From the NCBI RefSeq assembly GCF_037975245.1, contig NC_092568.1:4857001-4921000 (forward strand): a stretch of DNA of 64,000 nucleotides. Reading direction: 5' to 3'. Positions 1 through 11,697 of the stretch are shown piece after piece (the stretch's first letter is position 1; every line of letters begins with the position of its first letter). The notes below the pieces were generated by a model, which saw only the letters and a list, made by a program, of their open reading frames with translations, was not told where the DNA came from and made no database searches. The position numbers and the translations under genes were made by a program. Origin of the DNA: Apostichopus japonicus (lineage: Eukaryota > Echinodermata > Holothuroidea > Aspidochirotida > Stichopodidae).

Positions 1-1370
1 TAGCATAATTTGTTTTTGCATTTGGGTCATACAGAGGGTGTTTTGAACCCCCGTGGATCCTGATTCAGGACAATTAATGCTTGATCGGCATTAAACAGTC
101 ATAACATGCACACATACATCAATAGAGCACCAAAAGGCATCAAACTTCTGTTGTATCCTAGCTTACTCTAATTTGATAAATGTCTGATATTAAATTAATT
201 AATATGTCACAAATGTTGTATTGGCTCATGTGGTTAAACCTTTTCAGGTTTGGTAGTGAACTGTACAATATAGCGCCAAAATAATGACATACAATCTCCA
301 ATAAAAAAAAATGGAGCCAGTAATCCCATAAACATGTAGGTGTCACAATAAAAGATCATCCAATTAACTCAATGCCTAAGCATAGTTCAGTTGTACACTA
401 TACAGTCTACACTTAACCAATATGGTGAATGTTTATCACCTTTGTAGTGGAGCTTCCACATAAACCTCTCAAGATGATAATTTATTTTATATATGACTTA
501 CAGTGTGGCATTCGCTACTCATCATATTGCTTTCAACTATTGTTTTGCACAGATTTGGTTGTACTGATATCTCATCTCTGACCACCAATGGAGGGAGTAT
601 GTATGAAGTTAACAGAATACATGTCTAGACGATTTTCGTAGCAGTTAACTTGTTACCGACAATAATCTTGTCTTTCACTCTAACATATCATCAGAGAAAA
701 TTTCGTCGGCTGCTACACGATTAAGCAAAGACAGGCCATTGACCTTTCACTGCCAGTCGTTCGGTGGAAATCTATATATTTGCAGTTCAAGTTGAAGGGA
801 TGTGACGCTCGAAATTCTTTATCACTTCATTACTTCATTAAATAACAAATAAGAAGGCGTGTTTCTTAGTTCTGGAAATTGTGTTCAAGATAAGTTCTCA
901 TAGTAAAACATATAACCGACCATATTCGGCTTCCTGTTGTAACTTTTGCTGTTATGGAGTTCTGTGTAAGTCTTAACGAAAAACCCGTTGGATACATGAG
1001 AATCAGCTATTTTATTTGTAATTTACAATCAAGATTAAACTATTGACGGTATCAAGTTACACATTAAAGCATTATATAAGTAATCCTACTGTTTGTGGAA
1101 AGCAGTTCAAGGGGGGAATTCTAATAGGGAAACTTCTGCATGGTTTTATTGAGGTCTTTACAAACTCCAAGGAGGATGTACTTCATCCGGATTATGAGAG
1201 TTTCAAGTACATATTGTTTGAAGAAGAGTGACAGTAGTATATCATTCTAATTAAGCAATACCTCCCTGCTTGAAGGATGCTCTAGAAAGCATGGATTATC
1301 TTTAGTTGCATCAGAGCTACAAAGGGAGAGTCATCATTCCAGTTAAATTTCCCCATGCAGGGGGTAGGAA
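1..1370. other. AT-rich stretch with no recognised gene
   Basis: I see no conserved domain, RNA gene or repeat with a second copy here. The longest open frame (1043-1231, plus strand) has no recognisable motif and no convincing splice context, so I do not call it. Confidence 0.5.
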
Positions 1371-1374
1371 GTGG

Positions 1375-1492
1375 GGGGTGGGCACACAACATCAGAGGGA
1401 CATTTTCTCATTCCACAACCACCACTCGTTATGCTATAAACCGATACACACCGGCCATATCACTTAAATATATATGATGTGTTAGTATGTTA
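1375..1492 (+). repeat. Dispersed ~115-bp repeat, copy 1
   Basis: The stretch from the 'gggcacacaacatcagaggg' region to 'gatgtgttagtatg' recurs nearly unchanged at 11580-11697 in the same orientation. Both copies share a block reading 'accaccactcgttatgc' and end beside 'atatatatgatg'. Two copies about 10 kb apart show it is a repeat; I cannot assign its family. Confidence 0.75.
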
Positions 1493-3370
1493 TCAATACT
1501 ATTGATTGAGATTGTTTATTGTTAACCGTGCTACAAAAATATATGGGATGACATTTTAAAATAGCATGTACAGACAGTGCCCCCCCCCCCGGCTCCCTGA
1601 TCCCATGTATATTCATTTTTCACTCTTTGCCCAGTCTGATATAGATTCAGAATATTGTGTTTGTGCATGACTATCATCCAATTTCATGTTTTGATTTTTA
1701 CTATATTCACTTTCTTTGAACAAACTTTTCTCTACAAAAATGACATATTTAAAGTGTGAGAAACATGATGAGACAAAAAATCTAGCATATTGCATCCTGC
1801 TCTGTCCTATTTGCTTTATTCTTTCCCTTGTTTGGCTTTGTTTTGTTTCCTGTATGTTTGCAGCTCTTTTGAAGAGGATATCGTTCTAAAATATCTTTTC
1901 TAATTTGAACTACTTTTGTCCAATAAGAAACATTCATAATAAGAAACAACGAACCTTTTATCACTGGATTTTCCTGGAATGCCATTTGTCTATACAAATG
2001 AAAATTTGCTTCATGCATGGCCATCACAACGGGACTTAGGGGCAGGGGTGGGGGGAAGGCCCTCCACCTTGTTGAGAGGGAGACCACCCTGACTCAACGA
2101 TTAAGTGACAAAAATAAGGAAGTGTAAAAAAGGAAACAATAAGTAGTAATGAAAGTCAATAAATAGGTGTCAGGCCCGTACGGAGAGGGTTGAGGCAGTG
2201 ATGATATTTTCAAGGTCAGAGAAGTATCTTCCAGCTACTTCATGGTTGTTATTAGCAACAAAAATATTTTGGAACACATCACAGATAGGTACGGACTTAA
2301 GAGGACCCTTTCCAAGGACACAAATCGATAACTTACCATCCCAACTCCTCCCCCTCCCCCATCCTTGCACTCAAAATTATGTGTATGGGCCTGAGTGTTG
2401 TATACAGCTTTGCCAATTTCGTTTAAGATGTAACTTCAAAAATCCTTCGGTTCCCGTCCAATTATGAGCTTTATGCATGAAGGAAATTTCATATTGGCTA
2501 GGCAATTCTCGTAGACCGATGAAGTACAGTTACCATAATTGCCAAATCTTACCCACTGAGTGTTGGGGAAATACGGCTACAATGAAACTGTTAACTCCTT
2601 TAAGTTCGTATTCTTTTACCTCTGCAATTATCATTTTTTGTTGTAGCTGTTGCCTGCCCTATCCCGTAACTGCCCTCCGTTGGGGAGGAAGTTAGGTTTA
2701 TGCGATCTCTCCCTCTGTAGAGATGACTATGAACGCAATTTAGTGGCCGAATACAACATGCAATATAAAATAGCAGCAATCACAACAAAAACATTAACAT
2801 CTTCTACAGATGGAAGACTTGTTTCTTTTTCTTCTTTTTTTACCCCTTCTATTTTTTGTTTTGCAGCAACGCACAACGTCTCATTTATTTCCTGTAACAT
2901 TTAACTATGTGTGCATCTGCCCTAATTATTGATATAATGAACTTAATTGCCCTTTAAATGTCGAAATGCCTAAATTGTATGCGGGACAAAATATGCTATG
3001 AGGTATTTGCGGACATTCTGTACCAGCTGGTACGCTGTGAGGTGGGGACAGAATTTTCAGCAGATAATGTCCGACCGGACTAAATGTGCTGGTACAAAGT
3101 GTCCCCGCGGACCCTCTTTACAGGGGGACACTCTGTACTGTCACACCGGCGTTACCCCACCCCCGCCCACTCGAACTTTTTCCCCTCAGCCACCCTCCCC
3201 GATGAAAAAGTATGGTTTCGCCACCGCTGATTCCGCAGTGTTGCGTTCCGAGGGCTCCTTAGCACGGCCAGGATTACTGTAAGAAGATCTGTACTTAAAA
3301 ATCGTTGCTAGCCTGTATAACAACTACCCGTAGAACTAGAGACCAGGTCAGGTTATAAGCACAATTAGGA
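1493..3370. other. Non-coding stretch with a transposon-end-like segment
   Basis: There is a poly-C run near 1578-1590 and no supportable gene. At about 3160-3240 a segment containing 'gatgaaaaagtatggtttcg' and 'gccaccgctgat' resembles 4880-4970 ('gatgaaaagtctggttacgc', 'gccactgctgat'). Read on the minus strand these resemble hAT-type element ends that begin cagtggcg. No matching partner end was found. Confidence 0.4.
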
Positions 3371-3377
3371 AGGCTCT

Positions 3378-3691
3378 CCGCACAGGAATACTTTTTTAAG
3401 AAAAAGTCGCCCAGGAAAGAACCTGGGCACGAAAACCAAACTACTGAACGACGGATCCGCTTCTAACCCCAGTCCCCTTGCATCGGGACTGTGATTGTGT
3501 GATCATCGTCAGGTGTGTATCACCCTTCCCTGAAAAAACAGATACTACACATGATCTTAGCCAAAAGGCCGAGAAGCGAAGGACAGGAATACTTTTTAAG
3601 AAAATTTCGCCCAGAAAAGAACCTGGGCACGAAAACCAAACTACTGAACGACTGATCCGCTTCAAACCCCAGTCCCCTTGCATCGGGGCTG
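3378..3691 (-). repeat. Repeat with U2-derived head; ~110-bp tail present twice
   Basis: A tail of about 110 bp is directly repeated at 3378-3492 and 3581-3691 with few differences. Both contain gaaaaccaaactactgaacg and the gcccagg hairpin. The U2-like head lies between them. On the minus strand the order is tail, U2 head, tail, as expected for a partial dimer of a roughly 200-nt unit. SINEs with snRNA-derived heads (SINEU) are known in other animals; membership here is inference. Confidence 0.65.
3405..3580 (-). ncRNA. U2 snRNA-derived sequence (5' domain only)
   Basis: On the minus strand from 3580 the sequence begins like U2 snRNA: stem-loop I (cgcttctcggccttttggct), then aagatca, then the branch-site pairing region gtgtagtatctgtt. 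The match lasts about 45 nt. The rest of U2, including the Sm site and the 3' stem-loops, is not recognisable. In its place are other short hairpins: agtccc/gggact around 3473-3492 and gcccagg/cctgggc at 3409-3428, followed by a T-run. The 3' part also occurs immediately upstream of the U2-like 5' end (3581-3691), so this looks like a mobile or tandem repeat with a U2 head and not a working U2 gene. Confidence 0.7.
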
Positions 3692-3699
3692 GAATTAAG

Positions 3700-4190
3700 T
3701 GTATGTAATTGCAAGTCTTTAAAGGATTGCTTTTTTTAGATCATGTAGCTCTGGTTCATATAATGAGCAATAGAACAATACAACATGTGAGGTACAATCC
3801 CTTTAACTATTTATTTAACAACAACAATATTATTCCCCCCCCCCCAAACATATGCAGATATGTCGTAGACATTAAATTCACTGATAATACCGATTTACTA
3901 AAACCATAACTCTCTTAATTAGACTATAAAACACATCAATTAACATTTGACCCTCCAAAATTACATTCCAATAGACTATGAATATTCATGACATGGCTGG
4001 CTATGTAGCTAAGTGCACACCCTCCTACGGAGGAGTATAAAGATCATTTACGTTACAGCATTTTGCTGTATTCTACTGTACTGCACTATACCTCACTTCG
4101 AAAAATTTGGCTACCAAACCGAATAGGATAAAGTTGAAGATAACGCTGATGGTAAAGAGGCTAATAACGATCCAGTTATCCACTCTCTAT
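3700..4190. other. No gene recognised
   Basis: This contains a poly-C run near 3836-3845 and AT-rich sequence. The part nearest 4190 (about 4080-4190) continues the degenerate membrane exon annotated at 4191-4336. Read in a shifted frame on the minus strand it still encodes a hydrophobic stretch beginning WIVISLFTISVIF, so the membrane segment survives out of frame. Confidence 0.5.
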
Positions 4191-4336
4191 TTACTCATTT
4201 GGTGTTGTTGACGGTGACTGTGAAGGTGCAGTAAACGTGGATGACTCCGTTAAAGGATTCCTATTATCCGATAAAGGATTCCCATTATCCGATGAGGGAT
4301 TCCCATTATCCGATGAAGGATTCCCATTATCTGTCC
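4191..4336 (-). pseudogene. Membrane/stalk exon relic, type B, with expanded heptapeptide repeat
   Basis: This is an exon of the second stalk type in the Ig-receptor family. A splice acceptor (tttccag) ends at 4337, and the phase-1 frame reads GTDNGNPSSDNGNPSSDN and continues to SQSPSTTPNE before a stop at 4191. The intact relative at 55592-55860 instead reads through a Cys-rich turn into a transmembrane helix. Here the helix is encoded just downstream in another frame, so a frameshift separates stalk from membrane segment. A 7-residue DNGNPSS-type unit is expanded to about 3.5 copies. No Ig exon is seen that would splice to it. Confidence 0.6.
4253..4333. repeat. 21-bp coding minisatellite
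   Basis: Four imperfect tandem units of 21 bp (core gattcccattatccgatgaa) encode on the minus strand the stalk repeat DNGNPSS or DNGNPLS. The homologous exons at 5021-5178 and 55592-55860 carry one or two units, so the copy number varies between paralogues. Confidence 0.75.
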
Positions 4337-4439
4337 CTGGAAATAAACAAATTATTCAATGTCAGAGCCATGTCCTGAGAAAAAAAAACACTTGATAGAA
4401 TGATCGATCGACACATGTTGGTTTCCTACTTCCTATTAT

Positions 4440-5020
4440 GCTATATTATGAGTGACATATAACCTACTTGAAAATTTTGGAACATTTGAGTACAATTTTA
4501 AATGGCTAAAGTCTCCGCCGATTGAATCAAATTTGAAAGCTCTGAAGCCTCTAAGGTCTACCATATCGTATAGGGGCTCTATAGCGGGCCCCTGGACCCC
4601 AACTCAGATAGCGCGCAGCGTATTCCTTGACAGGTCAATCAATTGAATCCGCCCCACGCCCTAACATGAAATCCGGGCTACTCGACTTTCGCTGCAATAT
4701 ATCCAGTTCATATTTTAAGTTGAAGGACTATCCCTTAAACAATTTAGAGGACGGAACTCTGGAATAAACTGTTCAATTTTGGTAGAGAAAGATAACAGTA
4801 TATACCGATACCATGAATTCAAGTGTTTGGGAACGGGGCATATTGCAAAAGTACCTCAAATGACCGAACTGGTCGCGTGACAATTTGCCCTCCCCTACTC
4901 GAACTCTTTGCCCCCCCCCTGAGCCCCCCACCTGATGAAAAGTCTGGTTACGCCACTGCTGATTGTGCAGTTTTACTGTACCTTACTCCCGCCTTCTTTC
5001 CTCTTACATGCCTGGCTCCG
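4440..5020. repeat. Intergenic block duplicated at 55.15-55.62 kb
   Basis: This shares long near-identical stretches with about 55150-55620, for example 'gtctccgccgattg', 'gaagcctcta', 'tataggggctctata', 'cgcgcagcgtattc' and 'gtgtttgggaacggggcat'. In both places it lies next to a type-B membrane exon, so the duplicated segment includes that exon. No gene is seen inside it. Confidence 0.7.
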
Positions 5021-5178
5021 CTAAGTATCGGCTATTAGGATAAAGCGGATGATCAGGAGGCTGATAACGATCCAATAACTACCGCACTTTCTATTAGCTT
5101 CTTTTGGTGATGTTGACGGTGACTGTGAAGGTACAGGTGACGTGAATGACTCCGATGAAGGATTCACAATATCTGTCC
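5021..5178 (-). pseudogene. Membrane/stalk exon, type B, second copy, truncated in the membrane segment
   Basis: A splice acceptor (tttccag) ends at 5179, and the phase-1 frame reads GTDIVNPSSESFTSPVPSQS, then SPSTSPKEANRKCGSYW, then a hydrophobic run IVISLLIIRFILIADT and a stop at 5021. The 55.7-kb relative continues through a longer helix into a basic cytoplasmic tail, so this copy has lost the last part of the helix and the tail. It sits about 1 kb from the related relic at 4191-4336, which suggests local duplication. Whether it is still spliced to an Ig exon cannot be seen. Confidence 0.6.
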
Positions 5179-6680
5179 CTGGAAATAAATGAATTATTCA
5201 ATGTCAGAGCCATGTCTTGAGAAAACAAACACTTACCGCATTTGTAATAAAATATCTGAAACTAACATAGAACAATCGATCCGTCCGACGAGTCACCAAA
5301 CATTTCAAAGGCTGGGCCTATTACAGTTTCTATCAAACTTATGCAGAACACTGATATTTTACAACATTAAAGTTCGTGAAGGGTGCAATACTTCTAAACA
5401 TATGACTACGGCTGTTTGTGAACCACACCCTCATAGCAGTTTGTCTTTATAAAACGCTATTAATGACTTTAAGACTAGATACCGTAAGATTTGTTTTATT
5501 TTTTAATGTAATGCGGCATGGAATTCCATATTTTAGGACCAATGTATTTATAAAAACGTTGGCTGTTTTGAGACAACAAAAAAGAACGACAGAGAAGGGT
5601 ATCTTTGGATCGTGAATGATAAACTAAATTGAGTTCGATGAAGTAGTTGTTGAAATAATGACGGAGCATATTATGTTCATATTGATAAACAAACGTAGCA
5701 GTAACATTTATTTCGTCAAAGCCACAACTTGAAGTTTTGAGGTTACAGATACACTTCCTAATTTCTTCCTCGTCGGTTGGGATAAGGAATAAAATGGCAG
5801 GATTTGCAGTATGAAGAAAATCGTTAAAGGAGTGATAGCTACCTTGTAGTCGATCATCTATAGAGACGGTCCGATATTGATGAAATAATTATTAAGTATG
5901 GTGCAAATATCAGTGGGATCGTCATATTTGATATAATTATAGTGCATCTTCTAAGGAAAATGGTTGGTGGATTGGTTAAATTCCTTTTATAAATGAATTA
6001 ACGTTTGGTATGATTAAAGTCGCCTAAAAGCGAAAAAATGAAGTCTTTTAGCCGTTCTAATAACAGTATTTAGTCTATTACGAAATCTAACGTAATCGCG
6101 GCGGTTGTTGTCATTTGGATGCTTAACGTAAATTTTGTACAATTTTTGCTTGGAACGACAATAATTAGAAATGACACTGGTGCACTAAAACTTGCTTTTA
6201 CCAGGGTAGTGACGTTCCAACGGAAAGTATAGTGGGTTGAGGAAAATTCTCGAAAAATGAAGAATATACAGAGTCAACATCATTATGGTTTAAGATTTCA
6301 TCCCAATTTTCATTGTTAATTTTATCATAAAAAAGGCTTAGTTTTCACATCAGTTATCGGGCGCAAAATAATGTAGGTCACTATGTCAACCATTTATCCA
6401 CAGAGGAAAATATTATTTCTACAAAGCTGCATTTGAATGAAACCCTACAGGGAACGTTGCCAGCTAAGCGAGCAATCTAAATGTATCATGTTTCAAGGAT
6501 TAAAGAATAAGAATATAGTATAGTAACCTTTAGTAAAGCTTTAAAAACCAAATGTTCTGATGACGTCACATATCACCTACTGCACTGTGGTCCACTTCCT
6601 AGAGTTGGAGGTTTAGCCAGTCAAAATAGGTTACATTCAAGAAACCATATTTAGAGTTAGGGACAAGTAACTGAGATGGG
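5179..6680. repeat. Intergenic block partly duplicated at 55.86-56.80 kb
   Basis: 5179-5440 matches 55861-56110, including 'caatgtcagagccatgtc' and 'gtcaccaaacatttcaaagg'. About 6480-6620 resembles 56640-56780, including 'ctgatgacgtcacatatca' against 'ctgatgacatcacatatca'. Between these I see no gene. Open frames at 5189-5452 and 5418-5615 have no motif and are not called. Confidence 0.6.
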
Positions 6681-6879
6681 GGTTCTAACTAATAGTGTTG
6701 AATATTTACCCTTTAGTGTAAGCCGCATATTGTCTGCCATGGGAATATCACTTTAAGGAAGTAGGGAAACTTTCTTAAGGATATACAATCATTAGCATGT
6801 ACAGATAGAAATACTAGGAAGACCAGCACCAAGTTAAATCTTCCTTTTAATCTACTGTCACTCAGTAAGATCATCTTAC

Positions 6880-7272
6880 CATTCAGTTGTAATGTAGCAG
6901 ACGACACGTCACTAAAGCCAGATCCCGGGAGAGTAACAAGACACATTAGACATTGCGGATACTCGATTTGGCCGCTATAGCTGGTAACTTTAACTCGGAT
7001 AGTCACAGATGAATTGCACACATCGAAGATACATGACGAGGAAGCTGATGTGTCAATGATCGTCACATGTTGGTGAAGTACTTTCCATGAGATTTCTGCT
7101 GCAGGACGGGTGTTATTGACAACACATGTCAAGATTGCGTTACCATCGTCAGCAGCAATATTACATGTTTTTTTATTTTGACATTGTTCAACGAATGATA
7201 CACTACTGTCATCCGGTGTTTTGTAACTAAGCAACTTAATCCTAGTGGAATGTTTGTAACAAGGGACATCGA
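6880..7272 (-). pseudogene. Gene I: partial Ig exon (third Ig domain)
   Basis: The minus strand encodes the last Ig domain of the cluster family: YKTPDDSSVSF, an Ig B-strand ILTCVV, the core tryptophan ISWKVL, paired cysteines in CLMCLVTLPG and the exon-end motif LQLNG. It ends in the same phase-1 donor (AATG followed by gtaaga at 6879) as genes II and III. Upstream the exon is cut near 7272, where inverted 'aatgtttgtaaca' sequence and a (TA)n array start, so the second Ig domain and the V exon are missing. The domain itself has no stop. It is probably the remnant of an older cluster member; a truncated functional gene with other 5' exons cannot be excluded. Confidence 0.75.
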
Positions 7273-7345
7273 AATAAGTCGCTATATATATATATATTTA
7301 AATTAATATATATATATATATATGTTACAAACATTCACTTGGGAT
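7243..7345. repeat. Inverted 'aatgtttgtaaca' arms around (TA)n
   Basis: 'ggaatgtttgtaaca' at about 7240 and its inverted form 'tgttacaaacattc' at about 7325 flank a (TA)n tract. The same arm with the same following text ('atcaaaataactcgctata') occurs at 24528-24570, again beside (TA)n. This suggests a short fold-back element or rearrangement scar marked by the TA tract. Confidence 0.5.
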
Positions 7346-7420
7346 GCGTCATGTGAATAAGCAACCCATAATTGTGACATTTAGTCCCTGTTTAGCATTT
7401 AAATTAGACTTAATTGACGA

Positions 7421-10400
7421 AACATTACCGGACATTGATGTATCCTATATGTGTGGTTGCAATACACAGCGAAAGAAACATTAAACATGTCTTATTTTGA
7501 GAATACTAAATCAATATAAGAGAGATTTGACACTTCGAATACGTAAAATTCGATACGGGTAAGTCCACTAAAAGAGGTCCCTCCATTGCAGTCACAAACA
7601 TGATTGCGAAGCACTATTCAAGTGTGAATAATCCTGTGCATAAAATTGAAATCAATTGTTCGGTTAGGAAAATAACAACATTTTACCGTCCTGTCCGCTC
7701 ACTGCACAACTGTGATTTAAGAACACATTACAACAAATTTTTAACACTAATTTGAATGCAAATCTCAAACGTCCATATAGTTTATGGTGCTGATAGCTCA
7801 CATTAAATGTTGAAAACATTGCCATGTCCCGATTAAAACTAATGCTTATTTAGCCCAGAAGCATTTAACACTTACAACGAAAAATTTCCGGGAATTGATG
7901 TATCCTTGTGGTTGCCATACACGGCGAAAGAAACATTAAACATATGGAATTTCGCGGATACTAAATCGTAAGAGAGAGATTGTTACACTTCGAATACGCA
8001 TAACTCGATACCGGTAAGTCTACTAAAAGAGGCCCACCCACTTTGTATTATTTCTATGCCTGTACCAACAGTTTACAACAATACGTTGGTCTTGTGTACG
8101 TAGTGCGTCGTGAGTAAACATTTACATGAACTGATAAGTAACTGAAGTGGATAACGCATAATATTCTAAATATAATCGACTTGCAGCCAGCAAACTATTT
8201 CGATGACTATTGCGAAACATATTCCCCACTAAATGTAAGTAGTCTTTGAATAAATGCCATGAATGTCTATTGCAAGTTCCAAATGAACCGTTTTAGTATT
8301 CAGACATGTTAAAATGACTCGATAGTGTTTCTTTGTCGTATTACGTTCACAATCATAGGAGAAAAATAATCTTCACTTTGTTCCCAATGATGAATTTTTC
8401 AGCGTAATTCCTCATTTTTTTCATATATTTATTGATCAATGTATCAGTTTGCTGAAAATTCTTAAATTTATGACGCTTTGATGGAAAATAATTTTCCAGG
8501 ATATGTTGAATTCCTCACATATTAGGTTCAAGCGATCTGTCATTTTGCTACAAATTGTCTGCATATGATTGAAAAATTGATCGTTTTGCTGACAATTGCT
8601 ACTCTCTTCCCCCAACAATCTTAACTTTTTGGCAGCACCTTGCTATGTTTCCTTAGCAAGGTGGAATGGGAGACAGTATCGGGAAAACACGTTTGCTTAT
8701 ATGATAGACTGTTTGTATGCATGGGTAAATTATCTCCCGTAAAATTTCTTTATCTCCTACAAATTAAGCCTGGGTAAACTATCTCGCATAAAATTCTTGA
8801 CTTATCAGAAGTCAAAAATGTACTGTCTGTCGTTGAAAGTTACAACAAATCTAATAGAAACTAGGAAGAAAATATAATTATCAATGTAAAACAAGAACAC
8901 GCGGTCACACACACACACACATTTCTATTGATCAGCAGGTAAGTCCGCCACATATCATTATGTCAATCTGTGGTACCCCCAATGAACTCAGACCAACCAC
9001 CAAGTTTCAGTTCATTACCTCAAGGGTGGTTGGTGCACTAATTCATGTGAAACGCCAAAGGTCACATGATCAAAGGTCAAATGTGTAAGAAAAGCGTTTC
9101 GCAATCTACTCCTTAAACAAAAAGCCGATGGACTTCAAACTTCATAAATATGTGACTGGGCATGGTTTGTAGAGCCTGAGTGACGTATGGAGTCATAGGG
9201 GTAAAATTTCACAGGTCAAATAACCCAACACATCATTTTTGCCATTAAACGTATGTCAAAAGAACAATGTGGCACCAACTTTCATACACAACTTGAATAT
9301 CACAGAATATATGTCTACAGTGCCTAAATTAATATATAACGCCAAATGATAAGACGAACATATATCAGTGAAAGCATTGAAAAATACGCATTCATGAACG
9401 ATAGTAAAGGTTTTCAGCTTGTTCTGCCTAATTTCTTTCACGATAATGCTAGAGAAAAGCCTCAATCACTGTGTGCAAATACGTCTGGGGTAAAGATCAC
9501 ATATTTACTTACCACTGTGTTATCTTTGACAAAGATATTGTTAGAGCAATGTCAATACCGTACACCTATATGATATTTATTTCACTGCTGCCCTTTGTTG
9601 ATCTTTGGTTTCTTGTTTAAGTACGATTCTGCAAGACTTCAAAAGTAGGGGAAATATATGAAGTATACCACGTAATAAATATTAGCATTGTGAACCAACC
9701 TTCGAGACAGAACACGTGGACAACCATGTGGGAGTTAAACACACCAAGGCACCTACATATTGATGGTACAGGAAGATGGAAGATTACAATTTCGTTGCAT
9801 TTTTTTAATAAATCCATTAGAGTACGTTGGCTGATATTCCACAAAATATCCATTTATGCCATAAACCGTACTTTAATTGAGATAATTATTTAATTATAAT
9901 ATGTGTATTTTATGTAGGACTGTATGTGTGTACAAATCTGTGTGTGATATGTGTTTGGTGTTAATTCCATGTAGCTTAAAGCGATTGTGAACGGTTCGTT
10001 GTTGCTGTAGGGTGCGATACAAATAGGTGTGTGGAAAATATCCGGCCAGTCCATACGGTGACACCGCCGTAAAGAGATGTTATCTTGATTTACCTGATCG
10101 CGTTCGGTCACTATCATTGGTTTTGACAGGTATGGAAAAGATAGGTCATACACTTCCATGATCTAAGTCAAATTGTTGCATATATATTTCTTCCTTTTTT
10201 TCGTTACAAGATGTAAGATGCTGTTTAAGGAACTAACTACCCTCATTTTGGTAACTATGCTGTTTCATTGAGACGATTGCGTCATCGTTTCGGTGTGGCT
10301 TGAGTCATTTGCTTCAATACAGATATGACTCATATAAATAGCTATTGAAACGAAAACAAAGATAAGGACACACAAAGAGACACAGATGCACCGCCACACT

Positions 10401-10990
10401 GTCAAACCTAATGTATAGGGATAACTTGTGAAAGTTGAGGCAACTTTCTACGTAGACATAATTAAGTTAATTCAACTAAAAGCTCAATTCAAGTTATTTT
10501 AATTAATTGTGACAGGTCACTATAGTTGAAATAACATGGAAGTGTCTATTCAGTAAGTTACCTTTGGTTTTCAAGTTAAATAAACTGAGCGTTCAAGTTA
10601 TAACAACAAAGCTGATTGAGTTTTATAATGTAATTATTTCTCCCTCAATATATCTACAAAAGAAACCACAACATTGTAGCTTTTCTTGAATTATATGTAC
10701 ATTGATACCCTGGCCCTTCATTAGTAATTATAACCTTCAGTCCAGATGTTGATCGACTATGCATCAACTATTTCTTCTTTGGTAATACTTAACTTGTAAT
10801 CATAGCAAAGGATCATTTTTCGCTTACTCGGTCTTGACCTCTGACATTCTAATTGCGAAAGCCTGCAAGACACTCGTGCCTATCACAAGACACTTAGATT
10901 AAGGTCTGTGACGCGATGGTCCGGGGTTCGATTTCTACCTTTGCCTGTCCACGAACCGGTCGTGTATGGTAGGCCACAACGGGAAATAAT
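7421..10990 (+). repeat. Segmental duplication block U, copy 1 (unit I)
   Basis: This is about 3.5 kb of non-coding DNA colinear with 26150-30560, 39230-42616 and (partly) 46080-47780. Shared landmarks include 'cattgatgtatcctat' (7435), 'gcagccagcaaactatttcg' (8175), 'cgagacagaacacgtgg' (9702) and 'ggttcgttgttgctgtag' (9990). An internal duplication of about 437 bp repeats the 'cgaaagaaacattaaacat' motif at 7468 and 7922. This copy lacks the tRNA-Ser-like SINE, the 27.9-kb element and the 40.8-kb element found in other copies. No gene is called inside it. Confidence 0.8.
10935..10969 (+). ncRNA. Hammerhead ribozyme relic (retrozyme-like repeat)
   Basis: This is a degenerate member of the family seen at 30519, 30852 and 42440. 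The helix III/cleavage portion accggtc, with cleavage expected after gtc, and the helix I 3' strand gtgtatgg remain. The catalytic CTGATGA box and helix II are deleted (ttgcctgtccacga). It is preceded by the family's 'gtccggggttcgatttctac'. Confidence 0.5.
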
Positions 10991-11086
10991 TGCTGATTTA
11001 ATGTCCATACGAATTAAAATTATTACCGGTATTTATATTTAATACCGGCATTAATTCTCAGCCAATCATCATGCAGCTTCATATGC

Positions 11087-11208
11087 CAGTATTAAATATA
11101 ATTAATACGGGCATTATATATAATTAATACGGGCATTATATGTAATTAATACGGGCATTGAATATAATTAATACGGGCATTAAATATAATTAATACGGGC
11201 ATTAAATA
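11087..11208. repeat. 22-bp minisatellite
   Basis: About five tandem units have the core 'ataattaatacgggcattaa', with small variations. No coding function is seen. Confidence 0.85.
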
Positions 11209-11247
11209 GACCATATTTGTTTAGTAAGCACTGCAACTTTAGTTGCG

Positions 11248-11556
11248 CTACGTGTAATATGCAATGTTACTAACAAGTTTCCAGCTATTGTGCCGGGCGT
11301 GAAACTTCCCCGTTAGTTCATCCAGAGACACTGATGCGAAATTGTATTCGTCTTCATTCAGGAGTCTTCCAAGCTTTGCATAGCGTAATGCTCTTCGAAG
11401 ATTAACAAACCGGTTTAAAGCATTGCGAACTGGCAAAACATTGGATTGGGAGTCAACATTTGTCAATAACCTACAAGTATCGTTCGCTTCTCGACGAAAA
11501 TCACGGAGATATTGTACTTTGCCTACAATGCGTGCCATTGCGTTGTACTTTGCTTT
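11248..11556 (-). CDS. Unrecognised Arg-rich open frame (~100 codons)
   Basis: The frame opens after a TAG near 11557 (KAKYNAMARIVG...) and ends at 11248. Composition looks protein-like: Arg- and Leu-rich helices (LRDFRREAND, VNLRRALRYAKLG) and few low-complexity residues. A possible acceptor (tcctcctcctgtgtag) lies directly upstream, so it could be an internal or last exon. I do not recognise the family. Its 5' flank is the dispersed repeat at 11580-11697, so it could instead belong to a mobile element. Confidence 0.35.
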   Translation of the reverse strand, partial: KAKYNAMARIVGKVQYLRDFRREANDTCRLLTNVDSQSNVLPVRNALNRFVNLRRALRYAKLGRLLNEDEYNFASVSLDELTGKFHARHNSWKLVSNIAYYT

Positions 11557-11579
11557 CTACACAGGAGGAGGAAGCTTCC

Positions 11580-11697
11580 AAAAAGTGGGGGCACAACATC
11601 AGAGGGGCTCTATCTCAATCCACAACCACCACTCGTTATGCTATAAACCGATACACACCGGCCATATCACTTAAATATATATGATGTGTTAGTACGC
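11580..11697 (+). repeat. Dispersed ~115-bp repeat, copy 2
   Basis: This is the second copy of the repeat at 1375-1492. It shares 'cacaacatcagaggg', 'ccacaaccaccactcgttatg' and 'gatacacaccggccatatc' (each nearly identical) and the same ending. Confidence 0.75.

Noticed and set aside
9256-10159. Short frames in block U conserved between units I and II (for example 9617-9853 and 28536-28814)
   Set aside because: Similarity follows from the segmental duplication. The frames differ by indels and are lost in unit III, with no protein motif.
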